A model generated the notes under the pieces. That model worked only from the letters and a program-made list of their open reading frames with translations, was not told the DNA's origin and ran no database searches. The translations under genes and the position numbers were made by a program. 64,000 nucleotides of DNA from Calliphora vicina (taxonomy: Eukaryota; Arthropoda; Insecta; Diptera; Calliphoridae): the NCBI RefSeq assembly GCF_958450345.1, contig NC_088780.1:134864226-134928225 (forward strand). The letters run 5' to 3'. Shown in pieces: positions 19,853-30,087 of the stretch. Each line of letters starts with the position of its first letter. The first letter of the stretch is position 1.

Positions 19853-21374
19853 CACTGGTGCATATTCCTATAAACGCACACTACTTTTTTTTAAAAAAAG
19901 ATTGTAAAAGTTAAACATGAACATATTTAGGGGGCTACAAATTTGTTTATTAAATTAATTAAGACTTCACTTAAAATATTGTTTACAAAAAAAATTCATT
20001 TGTACTTTATTTATTATTTTTTACTTAATTTTCGAGATTAACTGCCACTTTTAAGGGTATTTTCCTATAAATGGGCCACTGTAGCTTTATTAATAATGTG
20101 TGGATGATCCTTTGTTATGGATTGTTTCAAAAATACGGTCTGGCAATGATTCCACCAATTTTTTAAGCAGATTGGAATCAATTTCCTCCCAGACTTGTTT
20201 AATTCTTAGTTTCAGCTCTGTCACAGTCATTGTGCTTTCATTCTGGGCATTATTTGCATAAACTTTACAGGCCATGTATCCCCACAAGTTCTCCATCAGA
20301 ACGATATGTTCATTAAACCAAGATTTCGATTGCTTAGAAACATGGATTGCAGCATTATCTTGTTGGAATATGCAATCTTCATCCATTTTTTCATCCATAA
20401 ATGAGAGAAGAGCATCTTCCAACAGTTCGTTATAAATCGCACTATTCATTTTTGTCGGAACAAAACATATTTTCGACTTGCCAACTGCAGAAAACGCTGA
20501 CCAAACCATAACACTGCCACCACCGAAATTACGTTTTGACATCGGAACATCGTTTGATCTCAAATCGTGCCAATAGCATGAGTATGAGCCAGGACTTTTT
20601 TTTACTTTTTTCCACTCATCTGTCCATTTCATATATTTTCTTGCGAATTTTAGACGATTTTCTTTATGGTGCTTTTTTAGCATTGGTTTACATTTCGGCT
20701 TTTTCCATTTTATGTTTTCATCGTTTCGTAAAATGTGTGAAACGTGTTTGGAAGTCACTGAAAGACTCAATTTATTCTTTATTTATGTGGAATTGAATTT
20801 TTTGCGGTTTGCTTCTTGTTTTATTAGATTAAGTTGTCTTCTTGTTCGTTTTGTATTTCCCTTTGTAGGTTTACGAACTCCATAATTTTGATCTTTCTTC
20901 AAGAAATTTCGCACTACACTTTACGAACGATCGATTTTACATCTAATTTCTCTATTGGAACATCCTCGTGAAAAAATTTTAATCTTTTCTTGGTCGGGCA
21001 TCTTTAATTAAAAGTGATGAAATTTATTGATTCAAATAGAAAAAGTTGCAGTAAATTGAGATGTTACTATTAGAAACGTACCTTTGGTTAAAAAAAACTA
21101 AAATTGATAATATTTTATTTTTGTTAAATTTTTTAAAAACAAATTTCACGTCTGCGTTTATACGAATCTTCCACTTAAAATAGCACCAAGAACATTTGAT
21201 TGCATAATTAAGGCAAAAAACAAGAATAAGAAAAAAAAACTCGTTTATTTTCAAAAAGTACCGTTAATTTGTCTCTCATTAAAAAAGTTAAATTTTGCTT
21301 TTGGATGAGAACAACAAAGATATAACAAAAATACAGAAACAAATTAAGTGCGTTTATAGGAATTTGCACCAGTG
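19853..21374 (-). mobile_element. Tc1-like transposon, copy 2 (inverted, dead)
   Basis: Same family as 6004-7567. Ends CACTGGTGCATATTCCTATA and, inverted, TATAGGAATTTGCACCAGTG, flanked by TA (19851-19852, 21375-21376). 1522 bp, slightly shorter because of deletions in the gene. Confidence 0.95.
20090..21003 (-). pseudogene. Tc1-like transposase, deleted (copy 2)
   Basis: The minus strand carries the same transposase as copy 1. The N-terminal part (21003-20800) is frameshifted. The last 226 codons (20770-20090) are open and include FGGGSVMVWSAFSAVGKSK, FQQDNAAIHVSKQSK with the second catalytic Asp intact, MENLWG with the catalytic Glu, and the C-terminal LRIKQVWEEIDSN and LPDRIFETIHN. However, about 25 bases are missing after WTDEWKKV, removing the FSDEKK motif with the first catalytic Asp. 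A deletion just before MENLWG removes the SPDLNP segment. The two copies are therefore inactivated by different lesions on top of a shared consensus. Confidence 0.95.
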
Positions 21375-21376
21375 TA

Positions 21377-21800
21377 GTTATATCCTCAAGCATTTGTTTC
21401 TTTATAAATTTCTAATCCTTGAGACGTGAATAAAAATTAACAAAGTCAAACAGCTTAGTACATATTTATATTTACTTAATTTCATTTTCATTGCTCAGAC
21501 ATTTATATAAATATAAATTCCATTACAGCTGACACACAGAGTCTGGCCAGCCAAACAGCCAAGAAAAAAAGTATTCAAATTTAATAATGTTTTGATACAT
21601 TTTTATTTTTATTTTAATATTAAATCTGTGGTTGTTGCTTTTTCTCTCCTCACAAACATTTAATTAACTTTTCGTGCAGTGTTTATAATGAAAACAAAAA
21701 ACAATGTTTTAATGATGACAAAGCTACCAAAATAAAAAAAACAATACCCCAACAAAAAAAGAAAAATCAAAAATCAAAAAAAAGTGAAAATCAAAAACCT
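21377..21800. other. AT-rich DNA; A-rich low-complexity tail
   Basis: No gene seen. 21715-21800 is a run of A-rich simple sequence (AATCAAAAATCAAAAAAAAG). Confidence 0.5.
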
Positions 21801-22077
21801 ACTATATTTTTAGATCGGTCCACTCTAGAAAATTAACTAAATAAATCTCTTACATCAATAATTCACATGTCCACCAAAATCTCCGTACCAAATTTTATTA
21901 ACATGGGGGCATTAATGGTCATAATTTTCATATAAGGACCACTTTCGATAAAGACATTAAGCATAAATAGTTTTACACAATACGTGTGCTGGCTTTTGTA
22001 ACGATCAGTCCATAATTGGACATAGCTCTCACATAAGATCGACTTCCGGGAGTAAATGTATAACAATTGGACCTAGA
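21801..22077 (+). mobile_element. HINE internal fragment
   Basis: Contains AGATCGGTCCACTCTAGAAA, CCGTACCAAATTTTATTAAC, TTTTCATATAAGGACCACTT and a second GATCAGTCCATAATTGGACA about 150 bp on, the spacing of the tandem units in the 7918-10278 HINE. Both termini missing. Confidence 0.65.
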
Positions 22078-22485
22078 CACAGAAAAAACTATTTCTTAAA
22101 CCATTTCAATTTAAATATTTGTCACATATTGAACTGGTTTCAATTATTTCATAATTAAATCAAGTATTCATTTGCTCAAAAACTAAATTTCTTGATATTT
22201 TCTATTGAATTTTGAGTTTTGAATTTGATTATTTTGACAATTGAATATACAATTTTCGTTATTGGTTGAATTTCAAATACAAAAATTATTGAGTAGATAA
22301 TTTTCGTAATTGAAAACACATTTCTGTTATTTTTTGTGTTTTAATTACGAAAATTATCTATTCAATAATTTTTGTATTTGAAATTCAACCAATAATGAAA
22401 ATTGTATATTCAATTGTCAAAATAATCAAATTCAAAACTCAAAATTCAATAGAAAATATCAAGAAATTTTGTTTTTGAGCAAATG
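22078..22485. mobile_element. Foldback MITE, CACAGAAAAAA family, right-truncated
   Basis: Left end CACAGAAAAAACTATTTC; arms as in 16376-16825. The right arm stops at GAGCAAATG, exactly where the TTAA-bounded element begins. The TA before the left end is not preserved. Confidence 0.8.
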
Positions 22486-23124
22486 TTAATATAGAACATG
22501 GTCAGACCACCAAAAAAGTTTTGCTATTGTATGAATTCTGTTGAAATATAATTTTTTCTGTGGAGGAACGGTCTTAGGTGGTGAATATTGCCCGAACATA
22601 TTATGTGTTGATCAGAAATGTTTGGTGTTAAGACAAAATCGGTACAACCAAGAAATTTTCAAACCTAAATGTCCGACCGATGTTTCAAATACAAGGAAAC
22701 CGATATTTACCACAGAAAAGTTATTGCTTATATCTTACTTATGTATCCAAAAATAGTTTATATCGCTAAAAAATGTTTGAAAAACTTTGTTCGGACCACC
22801 ACTTTACACATCGCGATGCATCGTTGGTCTCATGTAGAAAGTCCTTAACTCAAATAATTTGATATTTACAGGATATACAATTGCTTGTAAACCCGTTATT
22901 TCTGATATTATTGCACAATTTTTGTAACGAGGTGTATTTGTGTGAAATGTATTGAAATCACTAAAAAACACATTTTCGCAAAAAATGCTAGATAGGGCCT
23001 TTCTACATGAGACCAACAATATTTAGATGTTAGAAGCTTTAAAACTATTTTTATACCTTAGTTTTGTCATTCCGTTTGTAACACAACAAAATATTTGTCG
23101 CAGAGCCATATTAGTACATATGAG

Positions 23125-24167
23125 ATGCTTAGAGCACAAGGGGTTCAAGTGCCTTTTTTTCTAAAATTGAGTTAACATATGGAGTTAGTATATGAAGTTC
23201 AGAGAAGTTCATAGCACAAGAGTTGAATGTGGGATTCTCATCCGTTAGCTAGATATGGCGACCAATTCTAGCACTTGTAATTAAAATACCTGTTTTGCTT
23301 GGAGCACAAGGGGCACATGAGCACTTAAACTCCTTGTGCTCTAAACAAATATTAAAATTAATTTATGTACCTCAATTGCGAGCAGCTTGTGGTAAATTCA
23401 AGTAAAAAAATACTTTAACATCAATGCAAAATGAGGACTTTATAACTCTAGAACCCATCCACAGACTTTTTAGAAACAGTCTACCGGTCATCCGAAAAAT
23501 GCAATGGTTACACTTTGAGAAGTATGACCCTTGGAACCTATCATACAAAAATTATCTTATGAATCAAGAAAACTTCACCAAAGTAAACATGAAAGCTCGA
23601 AATGTTGGCCGAGCCGCGCAGTTACTTCTACAACTTCTTCCAAAAAACAGCGTCAATCCAATAAAGTTCAAGAAATTCAAGAACCTACAGGATCTTCTTT
23701 GCTATATACCACCAATTTACCATGAATGGTTTAAAGCACTTGCACAAGATAGAATGGAAGAAATTCCGGAAAGAATCGGAAGTCAAGGTGAAGATTAAGA
23801 TGACCCCAAGATGTATGTATGTCATGGAATCTGATTATGACGACTAAAAAATGTAACAAAGAACCAAAAATCTTTTCTTAATAAAATTTAGTCTATTTGG
23901 TTTTCTTATTTGGTAATTTAGAAAATTTAAAAAATATATAAGTAATATAAGGTATAAGTGCGACTTTTCATACTTCAATGGTAATTTTTGGGTATATCTA
24001 TATATAAAATATGGTATTTTTTGTCGTGTTAGGTTAAAATATACCTCAGGATCTATATTAATTAAAAAGTAATATTCCAGATAACATCTAACTTGTTTTA
24101 TTGTAAATTAACTTTAACATCTTTTTTATTATTATTAAACATTAGTCACTTGAACCCCTTGTTCATA
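23125..24167. mobile_element. Insertion of unknown class with ACAAGGGGTTCAAGTG motifs
   Basis: Left side GAGCACAAGGGGTTCAAGTG (23131) and right side CACTTGAACCCCTTGT (24148) are inverted. Related copies lie at 23212 (+), 23302 (+) and 23319 (-); the last two form a hairpin (GAGCACAAGG...CCTTGTGCTC). Multiple subterminal motif copies are typical of DNA transposons, but the duplication and exact ends are unclear. Confidence 0.5.
23424..23798 (+). CDS. Unrecognised 124-residue open frame in the insertion
   Basis: I do not recognise this protein. From ATG 23424 it reads as a basic, soluble-looking sequence with no signal peptide or membrane segment. There is an aromatic stretch MQWLHFEKYDPWNLSYKNY (residues about 26-44). 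A small-residue/Leu stretch GRAAQLLLQLLP comes next, then KFKKFKNLQDLLCYIPPIYHEW (about 80-101), and an acidic tail MEEIPERIGSQGED. Its composition is less AT-biased than the surroundings, with few A/T-homopolymer codons, which suggests it was once under selection. It could be the only preserved exon of a transposase-like protein. An upstream exon with an intron cannot be excluded. No promoter or poly-A signal is convincingly placed, though AATAAA lies at about 23880. Confidence 0.4.
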   Translation: MQNEDFITLEPIHRLFRNSLPVIRKMQWLHFEKYDPWNLSYKNYLMNQENFTKVNMKARNVGRAAQLLLQLLPKNSVNPIKFKKFKNLQDLLCYIPPIYHEWFKALAQDRMEEIPERIGSQGED

Positions 24168-24874
24168 TATTCTGGGTCCTCATGATATTCTAAGACGATC
24201 TGGTAATGTCCATCCATTTGTCTGTTTGGGCCTTAGCTGGCTAGCTGCAATTTTCAACAAATAATATATTTTTCATGGTTTGTTTGGTATTAAAAATGGG
24301 AAATATCGGTACATGATTTCACCTAGCCCCCATACAAATGACCCCTCGGAATACTGTTTGAGCAGCGGAAATCCTGATCTCAAATCTTTCACAAATTAGT
24401 TCTAAGTCTTTTATCATGATGAAATTGGACATAAACAAGTTCTATATTAAGCTAAATCTATCTATCTATGTCGGTTTTTGCGATTTATGTCTTTGAGCTT
24501 TGTAGTACAAAAATTAACATTTCAGCTAAAATTAATGAATGGAATATTTTCATCTTCAAAATTAAATCAAATCCAAAGTCCTATAGTTCAAATATGGAAA
24601 TATACAAACAATTTACTGTTTTATGGTTTCTTTTTACATAAAACTTACTTTTGCTGTATTTTGTATGGATACTGCCATTTATGTAGGATATAGCCATATT
24701 CAGGAAGGAAAGTTCTATGGAGACTGGTAGAAATCATGGTCCAATTCTTACCATTTTCAACAGAATTCATACAATAGCAAAACTTTTTTGGTGGTCTGAC
24801 CATGTTCTATATTAACTATTTGCGGTTTAGTGGTCACATTAATAACCACATTTTCTATAGTCTTCAAAACATAT

Positions 24875-25491
24875 TGTTACGTTTTAACCTTTTCAAAACG
24901 TTGGCTTATTTCCTTTAAATAAACCGGATACTTTTGATTGCAAATAAAAGCCGTTTAGTAGTTTAAAAATTGTAACAAGTCTTTATTTATTTAAAAATGT
25001 ACAACAACAGAATTAAATAGTCACTCAATGTTTTTTATACACTTTGCAAATTCGCAGAAATACAGACACAATTTATAATGTACACGAATTTACTTGAAGA
25101 ACACAACACACTTTAAGGCACTCAGTTGATGTTTATTCGAAAAGCGTCTCTGATAAACTGACTCACGACTGCAACCTCTGCCACTATTTATAACACTGCC
25201 ATCTGCACTCTAGATTGCTCTTTAACTGTCAAAGTTCGAATATTCTAGATCTTACTAATACATACTTTACATGTGGTGTACTTTCTACAATGTTCTTTAA
25301 CTGAATATTGGAATTCAAACAGCGTTGCCAACTTACGATCAATGGTCAACTGAAAGCTTTTATTCAATGTTAATAATGCCCACAGATATGTTACAGTTTG
25401 CTATTACAGCACTGTTATTTGAAAGCATTATGCTACTTTTAAATCAGCCCTTAAAATCGTTATATTTGAATTCAAGTACAATTTCGTAACA
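24875..25491 (-). mobile_element. Solo LTR of an LTR retrotransposon
   Basis: 617 bp with TGTTACG and CGTAACA ends. Read on the minus strand it has TATAAATAG (about 25185), followed about 25 bases on by a GTCGTGAGTCAGTT initiator-like segment, the arrangement of fly LTR promoters, and AATAAATAAAG before the end. Flanks ATAT and ATAG match at 3 of 4 bases. No internal region (gag, pol, primer site) is next to it, so it is a solo LTR. Relatives lie at 11395-11912 and 59061-59440. Confidence 0.75.
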
Positions 25492-27090
25492 ATAGTTTAT
25501 TGGCATTTAGCTAAACAATTATATTTTTTGATGTCATCGTTTATGTTTTTTTTTTTGCAAAACTTTGCCATCATGTTGCTCTGGTTAGATAAATATATTA
25601 ATTTGAAAATATTGTAAAAAATCTGTTTTTTAAGTGACCTTCAATATTCAAATAACACTGAATTTGAATATTGAATGCGGGAAAATCTCTTTGCTATTTC
25701 GTTTGTTTGGTCAGAAAATTGAGTAAAAAAAATATTCGATTTGCAAAAAATTTATACGAAACGAAAATTTGTATCATAATTATTTTGAATGCCAACAGCC
25801 ATGGTGGTTAGTTAGTAAACTAACCACCCCACTCCACAAAAATAACCTTAGCATGGGGTGGTTTTTTTATGTTATGATTAATTATTTCTTAGTATGTATA
25901 ATAAACTAACCTTGATTAAAGATCACTTATACACAAAAAAACCGTGGCTGAAAGAGTTAAACATTTCTGCTCAACAAAGAATATTTAGCGAACTTTCCTC
26001 GATGTCCTATCGTGTCGACAACAGACGAACGGAAATTATAGAACATTTTAGTTCTACTACCAATATTTCGATATGTTACATAAAGCACAGGGTATAAAAG
26101 CACAGAAATGTGCTTTTATGAAACTGTTATGTATTATTTTGTCTGCCAAAATAATACATAACAGTTACGTGCAAACACTAATGGGACAAATTTTTGTAAA
26201 GTCATCTTTTAAGTACTTTATCGGTCTACTTCCCTTAAATACAATATCCAGTCAGAATCGCTTAAACTTATTTCTCAAAATAAAATGCAAAATTGTTCAA
26301 ACTAAAAAGTTGTTTAGTTACATACATTTAAAAAATCTTATCACCACAATTTCTACCAAGAATATCATACATATATTTAATAACCTCTTTGTAAACAATA
26401 TCGAGTAAATAGTCTGCTAAAAAGACACAAACTGTAAAAATCAACAAATTAGTTCGCATCTAACGATTTGTTTTCGTAAAAATACCAAGAACTACTGCAA
26501 ACAAATACAAATTTCTGTTGAAAACCATGAAAATGCAAACAACTTTTTAGTTAAATTGTAAACGAAAAAAAACTTCATAGAACAGAAAAAATATCGTACA
26601 GCAACTATTCACAATTTGAATATTTAAACAGCAAAATAATAAAAAAAACTTGGATGAACCCGCAAGAGTGCCTCAAGCCAAAACTTCAATTTTCTCAAAA
26701 AGTATTAATAATTCTTTTTTTTTAAAGTTAACTGTGACTTTAGTTACAGATTTGTTAACATTTCCCTCGAAGGTCGAAATGAATTCTGACTTTCAGTTAT
26801 TGTTCTGTCAGCTGTCTTGTAAGTGATGTCATAATTTTAGCACGTGAATTTTTGTGTAATTTTTTTTAAATCAAAGTTTTACTAACATTTAGTCGCCCGA
26901 TCTATTCGAAATAGTATTTATTAGTTCTGTTTCATTAGTTTTTTAATAAAATATGGTTTCTAAACTTAATTTGTTAATTAGTTTCTGATGGCTGTTCTGA
27001 GTTTATTGGGTCATAATTACCCTAAAAAAAATTATTCGACAACTTTTTTTTTAGTTTTTTTAAGTTAGAGGGTTAACGAAGCTAGAAAAA
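25492..27090. other. AT-rich DNA with three hairpins and a 67-codon frame of unknown meaning
   Basis: Hairpins: 25803-25828 (GGTGGTTAGTT/AACTAACCACC), 26094-26119 (ATAAAAGCACA/TGTGCTTTTAT) and 26123-26165 (ACTGTTATGTATTATTTT and its exact inverse, 7-base loop). A 67-codon frame at 25894-26097 (+), rich in Lys, Ser and Thr (KKPWLKELNISAQQRIF), is not recognised. An overlapping 111-codon frame (26073-26408) runs through the hairpins and is probably chance. Confidence 0.45.
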
Positions 27091-27091
27091 A

Positions 27092-27742
27092 AAACAAGTA
27101 AGAAACGGTCAAGTAAAAGAGCAAAAACATTTTTCTTTTAAAATTTCAATAATTTATATTTTTGAGTGATTTTCGGAAGTGGGCCTTGACCAATTATGGA
27201 CCGATCACCATACGAAATTAGGTCGTGTGATTTATGTCTATATGAAATTTTACTATGTTGATTTATGCATGTTAAAGTGATTTTCGGAAGCTGGGAGCTA
27301 TGACTAATTATGGACCGATCGTAACAAAATTTGGTGACATGAATTTTGTAAATATAAAACTTCTTTGGAGCGCAATTTGTGGAGATACATTTATAAATTA
27401 AACATTTATGACCGATAATGTCCAATTTCGGATGGACATTTGTATGGGGGCTAGGTGAAAAAATGTACCGATTTCAGCCAGTTTCAATAGGCTTGGTCCT
27501 TGGTCCGAAAAAATAATATGTACCAAAGTTGATCGAAATATCTTCAAAATTGTGACCTGTACTCTGCGCACAAGGTTTATATGGACAGCCAGCCAGCCAA
27601 CCAGACGGACGGACGGACATCGTTTAATCGACTCAGAAAGTGGTTCTAAGTCGGGTGGGTGTTAGACTAATATTTTTGGGCGTTACAAACATCTGCACAA
27701 ACGCATAATACCCTCCCCACTATGGTGGTGTAGGTATAAAAA
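27092..27742 (-). mobile_element. HINE subfamily 2 copy
   Basis: Starts AACAAGTAAGAAACGGTCAA and ends with the inverted head CCCTCCCCACTATGGTGGTG with TAGGTATAAA. Contains GGACGGACGGACATCGTTTA and several GGACCGATC blocks. The frame at 27138-27425 is part of the repeat. Confidence 0.88.
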
Positions 27743-27859
27743 GGAAAAAGAAAACTTGGCGCCATGCAAGTACTAATGCGAGTACATACAATAAAAAGAA
27801 GGAGGCAGAGACGTGTGCTTAAGTGAGCAAGTAATAGTGTGAATGAGTATTTATTTTAT

Positions 27860-27968
27860 GTTTTTGTTAACTGAACATTTAACAAACAGGAAACGGAAGA
27901 GATCATTTTAAACAGACAACTGAATTTTTAGACATGACTAAAAACTGAATTTTTAGACTGAATTTTTA
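27860..27968 (+). repeat. Short tandem CTGAATTTTTAGAC repeat
   Basis: Three close copies of (A)ACTGAATTTTTAGAC between 27919 and 27972, separated by ATGACTAAA and directly abutting. They lie just before the CACAGTGGG Transib-like end at 27971. Confidence 0.7.
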
Positions 27969-27970
27969 GA

Positions 27971-29640
27971 CGTACGCCGCACAGTGGGTTCGATGGTACC
28001 CAAAGTGGCTATTAATTCATAGAAGCCGTAGTTTTAAAATATAATATTTTTTATTGATGAGTTATTATAAGCACATAAAAACACAACATTTTAGAAAAAA
28101 AAGGTAAAACAAATTTTTTTTAACCCTTTAAGCGCATTATTGTTTTTTGGAAAAAAAGTCCTTTGTTCACAATTTATACTGTAACTTTGGAATGGAAAGC
28201 GATAAGTTATTGAATAAAATTGGAAATTAAAGCATGCTTAATGTGCTATTAAAAAATTCAAATTATAAATTATTATATAGTATAAATTTAATTTAAAATC
28301 CAATTTTTGTTTTACACAAAATTGTATAAATTTACAAATTTTTTCAAAAAAGTCACAAAACAGAATATTATAATTTTTTAGTAATGAATAATTATAAATA
28401 CATAAAAAAACATAATTTTAGAAAAAAAAAAATTTTAACCCGTTAAGTGCATTATTATTATTATTTTTTTTTGAAAAATGACATTAGTTCACAATATATG
28501 TAACCTTGGAATCGAAAGGGATAAATTAATGAATAAAATTAGAAATTAATGCATACTTAATGTGCTATTAAAAAATTCAAAAAATTAATATATATTAGTA
28601 TAAATTTAATTTAAAATCCATTTTTTTTTTACACAAAATTTTATAAAAATACAATTTTTTCAAAAAAGTCACAAAAGAGAATATTGTAATTTTTTAGTAA
28701 TGAATAATCATAAATCCATAAAAACACAGCACTTTAGAAAAAAAAAGTTTAAAAAAAATTGTTTAACCCGTTAAGTGCAGTATTGTTTTTTGGAAAAAAA
28801 GACCTTAGCTCACAATTTATGCTATAACTTTGGAATGGAAAGCGATAAATTAATGAATAAAATTGGAAATTAAAGAATACTTAATGTGCTATTAAAAATA
28901 TCAAATAATCAATTTATTATATGTATTTGTATTAGTATAAATTTAATTTAAATTTTAGTTTTTCACAAAATTTTATAAATGTAAAATTTTTTTCAAAAAA
29001 GTTACAAAAGAGAATATTATAAATTTTTGTAATGAATAAATACATAAAAACACATATTTAAAAGAAAATGGGAAAAAAATGTTTAACCTGTTAGGCGTTT
29101 TTTGTGTTTCGGAAAAATATAATTTTCGCTGTAACTTTGAAATCAAAATAAATTTAAAGAATAAGTTAATATGTAGTATGTATTCCTATTAGTATAAATT
29201 TGTATCCAGTTTGTCTTTCACTAAATTCAGTAAATGTAAAAATTAAAATTTAAAAGTTTTGGGGGAATCTTTGGTTTCGTTTTACCTTCTTAATATAAAA
29301 TATATTAAAATATTTGTATTATTCTGCATTCTCAAAATCATCACAAATATCCCAATTATCATAAGCTTCATTATAATCATTATCTTCATCATCATTATTA
29401 TAATCTTCTTCATCATTATCATCATCACTATCTTCATCGTTTTTATCATTTACTGGTCTTGTTATATAAATGACAACCAGAGTCTTTACACTAAAATTAA
29501 AATAAAAAAAGGGCCGGGCATTGCCTGGACTTTTTTTCTTAAATATAAGCTGATATCCTATACTATTCTAAAATCTATAAAACTAATTTCAACTATTACT
29601 AACTTAATACTTGTGACCCATTAAATGCGGAAATTATACC
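27971..29640 (+). repeat. 320-bp tandem array after a CACAGTGG end
   Basis: Units begin with AACCC(G/T)TTAAG(T/C)GCATTATT near 28118, 28436, 28764 and 29081 (spacing 317-328 bp), with a degenerate fifth at about 29615 (GACCCATTAAATGCGGAAA). Each contains TAACTTTGGAATGGAAAGCG, TTAATGTGCTATTAAAAA and TTTTCAAAAAAGTCACAAAA. The left boundary CACAGTGGGTTCGATGG follows GCCG, resembling the Transib-like termini at 44510 and 63507. A matching right terminus was not found. Confidence 0.8.
29319..29490 (-). pseudogene. Possible acidic C-terminal exon
   Basis: On the minus strand, TTTTATTTTAATTTTAG at about 29491-29507 resembles a splice acceptor. The frame that follows reads Asp/Glu/Asn-rich (DEDSDDDNDEEDYNNDDED), then NEAYDNWDICDDFENAE and a stop at 29319-29321. 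The less repetitive last 17 residues make it more than a simple ATC microsatellite. It lies inside a transposon-like tandem repeat, so it may be the tail of an element-encoded protein. The opposite-strand Ile-rich frame is the shadow. No function assigned. Confidence 0.3.
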
Positions 29641-30087
29641 AATTTTGGATCTTTTTTAAAAAAATTATTAAAAATATATACACATAATTTTTATAAAAAA
29701 AACAAAATTACTATTTACTTTAATACCTGATGTTGAAGTTTCCATTATAAAAGATTTACTTTTAATAGATTTAATACTAACAATAATCGCTTGAATTGTA
29801 AAAATTTCCAATTTTTTCACTTTTTTTAAAAACAGCAATAATTTGCTAACTTTGACCGCTCACTAAAAAGAAAGTAAACAACTTAGTTGATTTATGTTTA
29901 CAGCTAATGATGTAGAATTTTATCTACTTTTACCCTGTACCAAAATATATTATAAAAACTTTATTTCTAAATTTCAATTAAGCACCACTTTTATACCATT
30001 TGAAGCCAACGTGCGCCGTTAAAAGTCTGCGTGCATATATGTTTATGTGTGGTTAATACACTCATACTTATATATCTGTGGTCGTTT

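Larger units (their letters stand above)
23056..24330 (+). mobile_element. HINE fragment split by an unclassified insertion
   Basis: 23056-23115 (TTTTGTCATTCCGTTTGTAA, GCAGAGCCATATTAG) and 24168-24330 (CATATATTCTGGGTCCTCAT, ATTCTAAGACGATCTGG, CACCTAGCCCCCATACAAAT) are the two sides of a HINE head. The 1.05 kb between is foreign to HINEs. Confidence 0.65.
22486..24815. mobile_element. Unclassified DNA transposon with perfect 61-bp inverted ends
   Basis: The first 61 bases (22486-22546, opening TTAATATAGAACATGGTCAG) are the exact reverse complement of the last 61 (24755-24815). Perfect identity over 61 bp points to a recent insertion or gene conversion. The ends include TTAA, so the target may be TTAA (piggyBac/Kolobok-like), but an 8-bp or longer duplication is not seen. 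The interior (2.2 kb) contains a HINE fragment split by a further unclassified insertion that carries a 124-codon frame. No piggyBac or Kolobok transposase motif was recognised. Confidence 0.8.

Noticed and set aside
25803..25860. Bacterial-type terminator (hairpin plus T-run)
   Set aside because: The hairpin GGTGGTTAGTT/AACTAACCACC and a later T-run look similar, but the sequence is eukaryotic and the T-run does not follow the stem.
27138..27425. 95-codon frame, with similar frames at 62398-62610, 43703-43888 and 62520-62708
   Set aside because: All lie in HINE subfamily 2 in different orientations and frames; no frame is conserved across copies.
29259..29624. 121-codon Ile/Phe-rich, membrane-like plus-strand frame
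   Set aside because: It is the opposite strand of ATC/ATT microsatellite sequence; the Ile runs reflect the repeat, not a membrane protein.
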